Source: Nocardia exalbida NBRC 100660 (lineage in GTDB: Bacteria; Actinomycetota; Actinomycetes; Mycobacteriales; Mycobacteriaceae). Taken from it: a stretch of 64,000 nucleotides of DNA. The stretch is from assembly GCF_000308575.1 (NCBI RefSeq), contig NZ_BAFZ01000061.1, positions 124,001-188,000 of the forward strand. The letters run 5' to 3'. Shown piece by piece: positions 16,260-23,342 of this stretch (within the stretch, counting starts at the first letter, position 1; every line of letters starts with the position of its first letter). The notes under the pieces are model-generated. The model saw only the letters and a program-made list of their open reading frames with translations. It searched no databases and was not told the origin of the DNA. Made by a program: the position numbers and the translations under genes.

Positions 16260-16823
16260 CTATTCCACCTTTCCGGTGCGAGTGATGCCCAGATCGTCGA
16301 GCAGGCCCATGAAGGCCCGTGCGTAGGGCGAGGCCTTGGTCTGTTCGCGCACCGTCTCCCAGTCCACCTGTTCCCGCAGGTCCCGCGCGATGTGCAGAAT
16401 CGGGCTGAGATCCAGGCGGTGCGCGTCGAAGACGAGCATCTTGTCCACCATGAGGTCGGTGCCGCTGATCACCGGGGCCTTCGCGGGCCCTATCCGCATC
16501 TCGGTGGCCCGGTCGAGCAGTTCGTCGGTCACGTCCCGATCGTTCGGACGGTGGATCACATCGACGAGGATGTCGTCGGCATAGACCTTGCGCAGCCAGT
16601 TCTCCGGCGGGTCGCACACCCGCAGACCCGCGCGGGCCAGCGTGTGGATCGCTCGCCCACTGTCCTCCGGTTTGACGAAGATGTCGACATCGTGCTGAGA
16701 GGCGGGGCCGCCACGGGCATAGACCGCGCAGCCGCCCGCCACCGCGAATCGGATATCCGTCGCCGCCAACGCGTTCACCGTGCGGGTGAGCGCATGCAGC
16801 AGCTGATCGGTGGTAACGGCCAT
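16260..16823 (-). CDS. Nucleotidyltransferase-fold protein
   Basis: Predicted 187-aa protein with a minimal nucleotidyltransferase fold: FAVAGGCAVYARGG followed by HDVDIFVKPED (the G-G...D-x-D metal/nucleotide signature), then a helical tail. It resembles the AbiEii/MNT-type family, members of which can be toxins that modify tRNA or proteins. No antitoxin-like partner is adjacent: the next gene is a BON protein with zero spacing, then a phosphoesterase. A possible SigF-type promoter lies 10 bp upstream, oriented the same way, so expression under stress is likely. Function uncertain. Confidence 0.75.
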   Translation of the reverse strand: MAVTTDQLLHALTRTVNALAATDIRFAVAGGCAVYARGGPASQHDVDIFVKPEDSGRAIHTLARAGLRVCDPPENWLRKVYADDILVDVIHRPNDRDVTDELLDRATEMRIGPAKAPVISGTDLMVDKMLVFDAHRLDLSPILHIARDLREQVDWETVREQTKASPYARAFMGLLDDLGITRTGKVE

Positions 16824-16832
16824 GCAGCGGTG

Positions 16833-16857
16833 GTACCCGGCAGACACCGGGTTAATC
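16833..16857 (-). promoter_or_regulatory. Possible SigF-type promoter, nucleotidyltransferase operon
   Basis: On the minus strand GATT (16857-16854) and GGGTAC (16838-16833) are 15 bases apart. The -35 is one base off the SigF GTTT. It overlaps the divergent promoter at 16851-16874. A start would fall almost at the ATG, giving a nearly leaderless message. Confidence 0.35.
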
Positions 16858-16874
16858 GGCGTTTCACCGGGTAT
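16851..16874 (+). promoter_or_regulatory. SigF-type promoter, ChaB gene
   Basis: GTTA (16851-16854) and GGGTAT (16869-16874) with a 14-base spacer. The leader to the ChaB-family ATG would be about 83 bases. The spacer is one base shorter than usual, as it also is at 22414-22437. Confidence 0.45.
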
Positions 16875-16965
16875 GCGCCCGGATATCCGGAGGGCCCGCG
16901 CAGCGGCGCACCGGGCTTTCGCACTACTCCGGACCACCGGTCTCGGGACGGGAGAGGAGCGAGTT

Positions 16966-17391
16966 ATGCCCAAGACGACAGCACGCGGCGACGTCGAGCA
17001 GTCGGAGTTGCCGAGCACGCTGCAGCGGTCGGAGGAGAAGGCTCAGCGCACCTTCGCCGAGGCGCACGACGCCGCGCTCGAGCAGTACGGCGGCGACGAG
17101 CAGCGCGCCTACCGCGTCGCCTACGCCGCGTTGAAGCACAGCTACGAGAAAGTCGGCGATCACTGGGAGCCCAAGGCTCGCCGCGGTCCCTCCGACGAGC
17201 GCGCCGAACACGGCGGCCCGGACGCGCGGGGCGAGACCGCCGAAGGCGTCGATGCCAACGCGTCCAAGGAGCACCTGCTCGGCATCGCCCGGCGACTGGA
17301 CATCTCCGGTCGGTCGCGGATGACCAAGGACGAACTCGTCGAGGCGATCAAGAAGCGCAATCGCCGGGAGTCCGCGCGTGCCCGAGGATGA
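16966..17391 (+). CDS. ChaB-family protein with Rho-N/SAP-like C-terminus
   Basis: Predicted 141-aa soluble protein. Residues 10-65 match the ChaB domain (LPSTLQRSEEKAQRTFAEAH ... AYRVAYAALKHSYEKVGDHW). After a charged linker, residues 100-135 form a small helical domain (ASKEHLLGIARRLDISGRSRM, then TKDELVEAIKK) of the Rho N-terminal/SAP type that can bind nucleic acid. A GGAGAGGAG precedes the ATG. The stop overlaps the start of the next membrane protein gene by 14 bases. ChaB proteins of this form are common in actinobacterial stress regulons; exact role unknown. Confidence 0.85.
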   Translation: MPKTTARGDVEQSELPSTLQRSEEKAQRTFAEAHDAALEQYGGDEQRAYRVAYAALKHSYEKVGDHWEPKARRGPSDERAEHGGPDARGETAEGVDANASKEHLLGIARRLDISGRSRMTKDELVEAIKKRNRRESARARG

Positions 17392-17890
17392 GGACGACGC
17401 CTGGGCGCGCCGCGCCCGTGGTGAGACCGAACTCGAACGACTCGACCGGAACTGGGGCAGCCTGATCCAGGAGCTGCGTGTCGTGCAGACCGGCGTGCAG
17501 TTCCTCTTCGGGGCGTTGCTGGTACTGCCCTTCCAGGCGTCGTTCAGCACGCTGTCCCCGGGTATGCGAGCGCTCTATATGGCCACCTTGGCCGCCGTTC
17601 TGGGGGCCACGGTGTTCTTGATCGCCCCGGTGTCCTGGCACCGCATCCTGTTCCGCCGCCACCGCCTGGGCAATGTCGTCGCGGCGGCGCACCGCTGCGC
17701 GATGGCGGGCGTCGCACTGCTGGGTCTCGCGTTGATCGGCGCGGTGATCCTCGTGGTCGACTACGTGACGGGGACGGCCGCGGCAGTGGCGACCGGCGTC
17801 GTCTCCGTCGCGTTGTTCGTGGTGACATGGCTCATCGCGCCGTGGCGCTGGCGCAGCGGCTCCGAGGATGTCCGCGCCGACCACTCCTGA
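17378..17890 (+). CDS. DUF6328-like four-helix membrane protein
   Basis: Predicted 170-aa integral membrane protein, GTG start inside the ChaB gene (14-base overlap), so translationally coupled to it. After an acidic soluble N-terminus of about 30 residues (ETELERLDRNWGSLIQELRVVQ), four hydrophobic helices follow at roughly 40-60, 66-86, 105-128 and 132-150. The short connecting segment SWHRILFRRHR is conserved in the family. No function is known; the ChaB coupling and the promoter upstream suggest stress control. Confidence 0.78.
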   Translation: MPEDEDDAWARRARGETELERLDRNWGSLIQELRVVQTGVQFLFGALLVLPFQASFSTLSPGMRALYMATLAAVLGATVFLIAPVSWHRILFRRHRLGNVVAAAHRCAMAGVALLGLALIGAVILVVDYVTGTAAAVATGVVSVALFVVTWLIAPWRWRSGSEDVRADHS

Positions 17891-17906
17891 CACGAACACT
17901 CTCGAG

Positions 17907-19118
17907 TCAGCGGGCCCACGAGACGACTTCTCCCGCGTGGGCGGGGGCGCCTCGGTGATAGGCGCTGAGCGTCTCGGTCGCGACCCGATCCCAGGAATTC
18001 CGGCTCGCGGCCCGCTGATACCCCGCGGCGCCCCAGGTTTCGCGCAGTGTCGAGTCCGTGAGCAGGGGGCGCACGGCCCGGACGACCGCGTCGGGTTCGG
18101 GCGGGGCGACGAAGCGCCCGGTGACGCCGTCGACCACCGTGTCGAGCAGACCGCCGACGGGCGTGGCGATCACCGGCTTGCCGCAGGCCATCGCTTCCAG
18201 GGCCACCCGGCCGAACGGCTCGTACCAGGGCGTGCAGAGCACCACGTCCGCGGAGCGGTACAGGCGCGGCAACGTCGGCCGCGTCACCGCTCCGGCCAAC
18301 CGGAGACGCTCGCGCACACCGTGATCCGAGGCGAGGCGGCGCAACCGGCGACCTTCGGCGTCGTCATCGTCGTCGGCGGCCGGGGCTCCCACGATCACCA
18401 GTTCGGTGTCCGGGAGGTCCGCCAGTGCTCGGATGACCGGGTCGAATCCGCTGCGCCGCACCAACTCTCCGGAGGCGAGCAATCGGTGTGTGGCGTGCCG
18501 ATCGGCGGCCGCGCCCTCCGGGGTGAACGCGGTGAGGTCGACGCCGTGCGGCACGATCGTGGTCCGGAACCGCGGCACGCCCATCCTGGCCAGCTCCGCG
18601 ACCTCGTCGGAGCAGGTCGCCACCACGTGCGCGGCCCGCGTCGCGATGAGCCGCTCGAACCGGATGCGCGAGCGCGGACTCGGGTCGGCGAGTCCTTCGC
18701 AGCGCCGCTGCACGGTGCCGAGGCCGTGGAAGGTCAGCACCACCGGGATGCCGTGGGCACGCGAGGCCAGCTCGGCGGCGAGCCCCGATTTCCAGTAGTG
18801 CGCGTGCACGATATCCGGCCGTTCGGCGGCCCAGTGCCGCCGCAGAACCGTGCCGAAATCCCCGAGGTAGGGCAGGGTCCGATCGCTCGGTAGCGGGGTG
18901 GGCGGTCCGGCCGCGACGTGCACCACGCGATAGCCGCCCTCGGTGAGCAACTCGGCGGGGGCACGCGGAGCGATGCGCCGGGTATAGACCGTCACCTCGT
19001 GCCCGCGGCGTGCGTAGGCCGCCGACAATTCGGCGACGTACGCACCGCGGCCGCCCCCATCGGCGGGGCTCCCTTCGGCGAGGGGGCTGGCGTCTTCGGA
19101 AACCATGGCAATCTTCAC
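17907..19118 (-). CDS. Glycosyltransferase family 4
   Basis: Predicted 403-aa GT-B glycosyltransferase. The N-terminal half begins KIAMVSEDASPLAEGSPADG with the GGRGAYVAELSAAYARRGHEV acceptor-side stretch; the C-terminal half has the retaining-GT signature EPFGRVALEAMACGKPVIAT. The GTG start at 19118 puts the conserved KIAMVSE at the very N-terminus and has GGAG 7 bases upstream. Longer starts exist but encode unrelated low-complexity sequence. It converges with the ChaB operon. The product, a glycolipid or glycan, is not predictable. Confidence 0.88.
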   Translation of the reverse strand: MKIAMVSEDASPLAEGSPADGGGRGAYVAELSAAYARRGHEVTVYTRRIAPRAPAELLTEGGYRVVHVAAGPPTPLPSDRTLPYLGDFGTVLRRHWAAERPDIVHAHYWKSGLAAELASRAHGIPVVLTFHGLGTVQRRCEGLADPSPRSRIRFERLIATRAAHVVATCSDEVAELARMGVPRFRTTIVPHGVDLTAFTPEGAAADRHATHRLLASGELVRRSGFDPVIRALADLPDTELVIVGAPAADDDDDAEGRRLRRLASDHGVRERLRLAGAVTRPTLPRLYRSADVVLCTPWYEPFGRVALEAMACGKPVIATPVGGLLDTVVDGVTGRFVAPPEPDAVVRAVRPLLTDSTLRETWGAAGYQRAASRNSWDRVATETLSAYHRGAPAHAGEVVSWAR

Positions 19119-19509
19119 CGGGTGCTCCGTTCTCGTCGCGGGGCGCCGTGCGGACGCGCTCATCCGCGCGCTTGCCCTACGACCGGCATCGCGTGACGTT
19201 CGGGAATATGTCGGGGATATGCCCGGACGCGGGCCGATGAAACCCCACGTCAGCGGGCAGATCGCGAGCCGAACGGTCGGTTTTCCCTGATCTCGGGCCC
19301 TCCGGCGACGGGTCACGTTCTCCTACCGAACGCTGTCGGGAACGTGTCGACCGTGCCACACTGTAGAAAGGTTGAGATCACAGCCGACCCCGGTTCGACG
19401 CATTCGGCGCAGCCGGTCGATGGGACGGCACGGCAACCGATTCGCGCTCGCGCCGCCCTCGTCCCGGCCGCTGCGGAGGACTGGAAACCCCCTACACGGG
19501 AGGTTCGAC
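19119..19509. other. Non-coding gap before the STAS gene
   Basis: About 390 bp with no convincing gene. Long frames here are shadows. The stretch CACACTGTAGAAAGG near 19360 could hold a promoter for the STAS gene. No SigF-type box was found in this gap. Confidence 0.4.
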
Positions 19510-19926
19510 TTGTCTGCCATTTCTCTGCTACGAGAGCATGCCGAGGGCGTGCATCTCAATGGTTCGGGACCGGGACGTCGTCGGGACAACCGGTTGTGGG
19601 CACAGCGGGTGGACCGCCGCCGCGAATGCGTCGTGGTCCGAGTCGAAGGCGAGTTGGACGCCGCCGTGTCGGCCGAGTTCTTCGAGACGGTCGACCGGGC
19701 CCTGCAGTCACCGTGCGACGCGGTGGTGATCGATCTGCGCGCGGCGAGGTTTTTGAGCCTGCGCGCGGCCGTGCGGCTCGGCGCGCTGCGCAGGGACGCG
19801 GGGGGTGGTCGTCCGGATCTGCGGATCGTCGCGGGCGGACCGGGAGTGGAGCGAGCACTCGAGGTGACCGGCGTGCGATCGTTGTTCCCCCGCTACTCGT
19901 CCATGCGGACCGCACTGGACGCCTGA
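19510..19926 (+). CDS. STAS-domain protein (anti-sigma-factor antagonist-like)
   Basis: Predicted 138-aa protein. Residues 30-130 fit the STAS fold of SpoIIAA/RsbV-type antagonists: ECVVVRVEGELDAAVSAEFF, then VVIDLRAARFLSLRAAVRLG. In classic members the second block reads D-S-S-G and carries the phosphorylated Ser; here that spot is S-L-R-A, so phosphorylation control may be absent. A TTG start is chosen because GGGAGG lies 6 bases upstream; an ATG at 19372 would add 46 residues of low-complexity sequence. It opens a row of regulators that ends with UsfX-SigF. Confidence 0.78.
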   Translation: MSAISLLREHAEGVHLNGSGPGRRRDNRLWAQRVDRRRECVVVRVEGELDAAVSAEFFETVDRALQSPCDAVVIDLRAARFLSLRAAVRLGALRRDAGGGRPDLRIVAGGPGVERALEVTGVRSLFPRYSSMRTALDA

Positions 19927-20011
19927 GCCGAAGGCCGTCTCGAAGCCCGTGCTCGCGGTGTGACCCCCCGATCCGGTCACACCGGGCGCACCGGCATCGG
20001 ATACTTCTGCG

Positions 20012-20695
20012 GTGAGTGAAAGCAGGTCGGTCCAGCCCGAGGAAGCGCTCGCGCTGGATCGGGTGATCGGCACGGGAACGCCGCAGAGCGTCGGCGGTTT
20101 CCGTTTCTGGTTCGCCGACCAGCGATGGGAGTGGTCGGACGAGGTCGCGTCGATGCACGGCTACCGACCGGGGTCGGTGACGCCGACGACGGAGTTGTTG
20201 CTGACGCACAAGCACCCCGACGACCGCGAGGCGGTGGCCAGCGCCTTGGCACGATCGATCGCCGACGCGGAACCGTTCTCCAGCAGGCATCGCATCATCG
20301 ATACCGCGGGCGCCGTGCATCACGTGATCCTGGTCGCCGATCGGATGATCGACGAGGGGAGCCGGGTGGTCGGCACTTCGGGGTATTACATCGACGTCAC
20401 CGACACCCTCGCCGAACACCGGCAGGAGACGCTGGACGACGCCCTGCCCGAGCTGTACGCCGCGCGATCGGTGATCGAACAGGCGAAGGGCGCCCTCATG
20501 CTGATCTACGGCATCGGTCCCGAGCAAGCGTTCCGGGTGCTGAGCTGGCGCTCCCAGGAAACCAACGTCAAGCTGCGGACACTGGCCGCGCGGCTGGTCG
20601 CCGATCTGCCCGGTCTGACCGGTGTCCCGCCCGGGCTGCGCACCCGATTCGACCATCTGCTGCTCACCGCCCACGAGCGCATCGACGCCGACTGA
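20012..20695 (+). CDS. PAS and ANTAR domain RNA-binding regulator
   Basis: Predicted 227-aa protein. Residues 20-135 form a PAS domain (FRFWFADQRWEWSDEVASMHGY, DDREAVASALARSI), which senses a small ligand or redox state. Residues 150-205 are an ANTAR domain (SVIEQAKGALMLIYGIGPEQ then AFRVLSWRSQETNVKLRTLA), which binds RNA hairpins and acts in antitermination. The start is GTG; no strong ribosome binding site is seen. It is upstream of usfX-sigF on the same strand, separated by the putative SigF promoter. Similar ANTAR sequence recurs alone at 43056-43340. Targets unknown. Confidence 0.85.
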   Translation: MSESRSVQPEEALALDRVIGTGTPQSVGGFRFWFADQRWEWSDEVASMHGYRPGSVTPTTELLLTHKHPDDREAVASALARSIADAEPFSSRHRIIDTAGAVHHVILVADRMIDEGSRVVGTSGYYIDVTDTLAEHRQETLDDALPELYAARSVIEQAKGALMLIYGIGPEQAFRVLSWRSQETNVKLRTLAARLVADLPGLTGVPPGLRTRFDHLLLTAHERIDAD

Positions 20696-20700
20696 CCCGC

Positions 20701-20725
20701 GTTTCGATCCGGTCGCGGCGGGTAC
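20701..20725 (+). promoter_or_regulatory. SigF-type autoregulatory promoter of usfX-sigF
   Basis: GTTT (20701-20704) and GGGTAC (20720-20725), 15-base spacer, lie 135 bp before the anti-sigma ATG. Positive autoregulation of usfX-sigF from such a promoter is established in mycobacteria. Confidence 0.6.
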
Positions 20726-20860
20726 GTCCTCGACGAGGAACGCGGCGGTATTTCTGCTCCACAGTCCGCGGTGCCTGCGGTGTTCCGGTGGTCGAGGAGA
20801 ACCCGCAGCGGTATGCAGGCCACGGTGGAGTGGCTGTGAGGACAAGGTGGTGATGGGCAA

Positions 20861-21292
20861 ATGGGGGAGTGGACTTCCCGATCCTTTACCGACACAACGA
20901 CTATCGGTGTCCGGGTGCCCGCCCGGCTCGAGCAGCTGACCATGCTGCGCGCGCTCGCCGAGACCGTTGCCCTCATCGCCGACTTCGCCTTGGACGAGGT
21001 GACCGACATCCGCCTCGCGCTCGATGAGGTGGCGACTTCCCTCATTCTCGATGCCGCGACGGGCTCGACGATCGACTGCGAATTCACCTACGACACCGAC
21101 AAGATGTTCGTGCACGTCTCGTCGGTCGCGGTGACCGAGTCGGTGATGGGCCATGCCGGGCTGGGCTGGCACATCGTGCGCACGCTGACCGACTCGATCG
21201 CCGCCGCGCAGGGGTCCCACGACAACGTGCTCGGGGGATATCCGACAGTGATCGATTTCAGCTGGGTGCGGGGTGCCCGCAATGGCGGGTGA
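20861..21292 (+). CDS. rsbW: Anti-sigma factor, RsbW/UsfX type
   Basis: Predicted 143-aa GHKL-fold protein that should bind and hold SigF. It shows VRVPARLEQLTMLRALAETVA, the helix with RLALDEVATSLI (N-box region), and GLGWHIVRTLTDSI (ATP lid region). As in mycobacterial UsfX the canonical Asn of the N-box is replaced (Ser here) and the glycine-rich G1 loop is degenerate, so ATP-dependent kinase activity is doubtful. Its end overlaps the sigF gene by 20 bases, so the two proteins are made together. Likely partners are the STAS proteins, including the one at 19510. Confidence 0.85.
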   Translation: MGEWTSRSFTDTTTIGVRVPARLEQLTMLRALAETVALIADFALDEVTDIRLALDEVATSLILDAATGSTIDCEFTYDTDKMFVHVSSVAVTESVMGHAGLGWHIVRTLTDSIAAAQGSHDNVLGGYPTVIDFSWVRGARNGG

Positions 21293-22067
21293 ATCGAGGT
21301 CGCGGGGGGACACCTACGACAACATCGAGCCGCTGTTCGAGAAGATCGCCGCATTGGATCCCGGCGACGCGCGGCGCGAGGCCATGCGCTTGGAGCTGAT
21401 CGAACGATGCCTGCCCCTGGCCGAGCACATCGCACGGAAGTTCTCCGGGCGCGGCGAGAACTTCGATGATCTGCTGCAAGTGGCGCGCCTGGGCTTGGTG
21501 CAGGCAGCCGACCGTTTCGACGTGTCGCGCGGGTCGTCGTTCCTGTCCTTCGCGGTCCCCACCATCATGGGCGAGGTCCGCCGGCATTTCCGGGACAACA
21601 CCTGGGCCGTCCGGGTGCCGCGCCGGACCAAGGAGATCCAGCTGAGCATCGGCCCCACGGTCGAAACGCTGTCGCAGCGCCTGGGCCGGATGCCGCGGGC
21701 CAGGGAGATCGCGGCGGAGCTCGAGGTCGATCTGGTCGAGGTGACCCAGGCGCTGATCGCGGGCAACGCCTACCAGTCGGCGTCCATCGACGCGGTCGCC
21801 GGAGAGGACGCCGAGAGCGCTCCGCAGCCGCTGCTGGACAGCCTCGGCATCGAAGAGCCCTCCTATCACCTCGTCGAGGACGTCATGGCCGTCCAGCCGC
21901 TGCTCGGCGAACTCCCCGAACGCGAACGTCAGGTGCTGATCATGCGATTCTTCGAATCGTTGACGCAGAATCAGATCGCCGAGCGGCTCGGGGTCTCCCA
22001 GATGCACGTCTCGCGCATTCTGTCCAGGACCTTGAATTCGCTGCGCGAACAGGCGATGCGGGACTGA
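21273..22067 (+). CDS. sigF: RNA polymerase sigma factor SigF
   Basis: Predicted 264-aa group 3 sigma factor of the SigF/SigB general stress type. Region 2 is clear (LPLAEHIARKFSGRGENFDD, then LLQVARLGLVQAADRFDVSR and SFLSFAVPTIMGEVRRHFRD), then region 3, and region 4 with ELPERERQVLIMRFFESLTQ and QIAERLGVSQMHVSRILSR. It is encoded directly after its UsfX-type anti-sigma factor with a 20-base overlap; an ATG 9 bases inside is the other possible start. Putative SigF promoters lie upstream of this operon and at least five other genes in the window. Confidence 0.95.
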   Translation: MPAMAGESRSRGDTYDNIEPLFEKIAALDPGDARREAMRLELIERCLPLAEHIARKFSGRGENFDDLLQVARLGLVQAADRFDVSRGSSFLSFAVPTIMGEVRRHFRDNTWAVRVPRRTKEIQLSIGPTVETLSQRLGRMPRAREIAAELEVDLVEVTQALIAGNAYQSASIDAVAGEDAESAPQPLLDSLGIEEPSYHLVEDVMAVQPLLGELPERERQVLIMRFFESLTQNQIAERLGVSQMHVSRILSRTLNSLREQAMRD

Positions 22068-22081
22068 GCGCGGGCGCCGGG

Positions 22082-22378
22082 CTACACCGGATTCGGTGGA
22101 GCCGGATCCGGCGACGGTCCGGGCAGGCCGGGGTCCGGCGAGGGGCGACCGGGGTCCGGTATCGGAGGCGCCGGCGCGGGGCCGGGTGCGGGTGGCCGTG
22201 GCGCGGGGCCGGGCACCGGCGGCAGCGGATCCGGATCGGGTTGCGGCGGAACGGGGTTCGGATCAGGAATCGGGTCCGGCTCGGGGATCGGCGGTACCGG
22301 GTCCGGCTCCGGGATGGGCGGCACCGGGTCCGGCTCGGGTGTGGGCGGGACCGGCTGTGCCGCGCTGTGACTGGACAT
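22082..22378 (-). CDS. Short proline-rich repeat protein
   Basis: Predicted 98-aa protein of unknown function, nearly all Pro with Asp/Glu/Ala/Gly. A repeat of the form P-x-P-E-P-D-P-V-P-P-I recurs three times near the N-terminus, then P-D-P and P-A-P units. There is no signal peptide or membrane segment. It is likely a real gene: AAGGAG lies 6 bases before the ATG, the frame ends just after sigF in convergent orientation, and a SigF-like promoter (22414-22437) points at it. It may be a disordered linker or binding peptide. Low complexity limits any homology claim. Confidence 0.65.
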   Translation of the reverse strand: MSSHSAAQPVPPTPEPDPVPPIPEPDPVPPIPEPDPIPDPNPVPPQPDPDPLPPVPGPAPRPPAPGPAPAPPIPDPGRPSPDPGLPGPSPDPAPPNPV

Positions 22379-22413
22379 GCCAACTCCTTCTGGTACTGGC
22401 GAACATCGGCCGG

Positions 22414-22437
22414 TTACCCATCGCCCGCCGGACGAAC
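22414..22437 (-). promoter_or_regulatory. SigF-type promoter, proline-rich gene
   Basis: Minus strand GTTC (22437-22434), 14-base spacer, GGGTAA (22419-22414). The transcript would begin near 22407, about 30 bases before the ATG. Confidence 0.45.
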
Positions 22438-22474
22438 CGGTCCGTGCTCGCGCCGCCCGTGGTCCGGCCGACCA

Positions 22475-22500
22475 GTTTGCGGAAGATCGGGGACGGGTAC
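22475..22500 (+). promoter_or_regulatory. SigF-type promoter, gene at 22548
   Basis: GTTT (22475-22478), 16-base spacer, GGGTAC (22495-22500): very close to consensus. Predicted start near 22508, leader about 40 bases. Confidence 0.55.
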
Positions 22501-22547
22501 CAAGACAGGAACCGGACAACAGATGCCGATGGCTCGAGGAGCTCGTC

Positions 22548-22895
22548 ATGACCGACCAGCGCCGCCCAGGCACCCGGAATCCGCGGTTCGGACCGGGTGG
22601 GCCAGGGCTGTCGCCCCATGCTCGCGGCATTTCCGTCACGAGGAACCACGACGTCATCCGCCGCTGGGCCGAGCAGCGCGGCGCACGGCCCGCGACTGTG
22701 CCGGGCAGCGAGTACGACGGACGGCTCGGGGTGCTGCGTTTCGACTTCCCCGGGTACGGCGGAGCGGTGCTGCGCCGGGTGGACTGGGACGAGTGGTTCG
22801 CCACGTTCGATGCTCGTAAATTGCGCTTCTGGTATCAAGAGCCCGGTGCCGACCGTCCGCCGAGCAACTTCAACCGGTTGGAGCCGCCGCGATAG
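22548..22895 (+). CDS. Conserved hypothetical protein (stress-regulon type)
   Basis: Predicted 115-aa soluble protein of a family I recognise only as conserved hypothetical in actinobacteria: HDVIRRWAEQRGARPATVPG, LGVLRFDFPGYGG and VDWDEWFATFDARKLRFWYQ are its constant blocks. These proteins are mostly about this length and usually sit with stress genes. CGAGGAG precedes the ATG by 7 bases. A near-consensus SigF-type promoter lies 48 bp upstream. It is divergent from the proline-rich gene, and both promoters share the intergenic gap. No catalytic motif is seen. Confidence 0.78.
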   Translation: MTDQRRPGTRNPRFGPGGPGLSPHARGISVTRNHDVIRRWAEQRGARPATVPGSEYDGRLGVLRFDFPGYGGAVLRRVDWDEWFATFDARKLRFWYQEPGADRPPSNFNRLEPPR

Positions 22896-23342
22896 CCGGT
22901 GGGCCGCTGGCCCCTGCCGTGAGACCGATCACCGACGACCCTCCGCGATAGAGGCATCCGGAGTATGTGACACACGGCACGCTGCCCTGGTGAGCTTCAC
23001 GTTCGGTCCCGCCCGCCGTGCAGATTACGGCTCGTTCGATCGTTCGATCGAAACTACTTAATATCAAGGGCTTTTCGAAGGAAGAGTCAACCTTCGCGCC
23101 CTGCGTCCGCCGCGCGAGAGCGGAGCCGCGTCAGCGCCCCGCTACCCGGCGAGCCGGGCGGGCGTATAGCGTCGAGGGAAGGACGAGGAGGCCCCGCGTC
23201 GGTCTGCCGGAGGTTTACCGGCCGGGCACCGGGGTACTCGAAGCCGAGCAAAGGTTGCTCGAAAAGCGGAAGGTCGCGTCGGTATGGGGATGCGGTTGTC
23301 CGCATCGTGGCGCGCTTCCGCATGTCTGCAAGGGATAGGGTC
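22896..23342. other. Regulatory gap with tandem and palindromic repeat
   Basis: About 450 bp with no convincing gene. CGTTCGAT occurs twice in tandem (23033-23048) and the second copy runs into the palindrome TTCGATCGAA (23043-23052), followed by an AT-rich stretch (about 23053-23066). This looks like an operator and promoter serving the response-regulator gene 290 bp downstream, or a message start for it. Confidence 0.4.
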
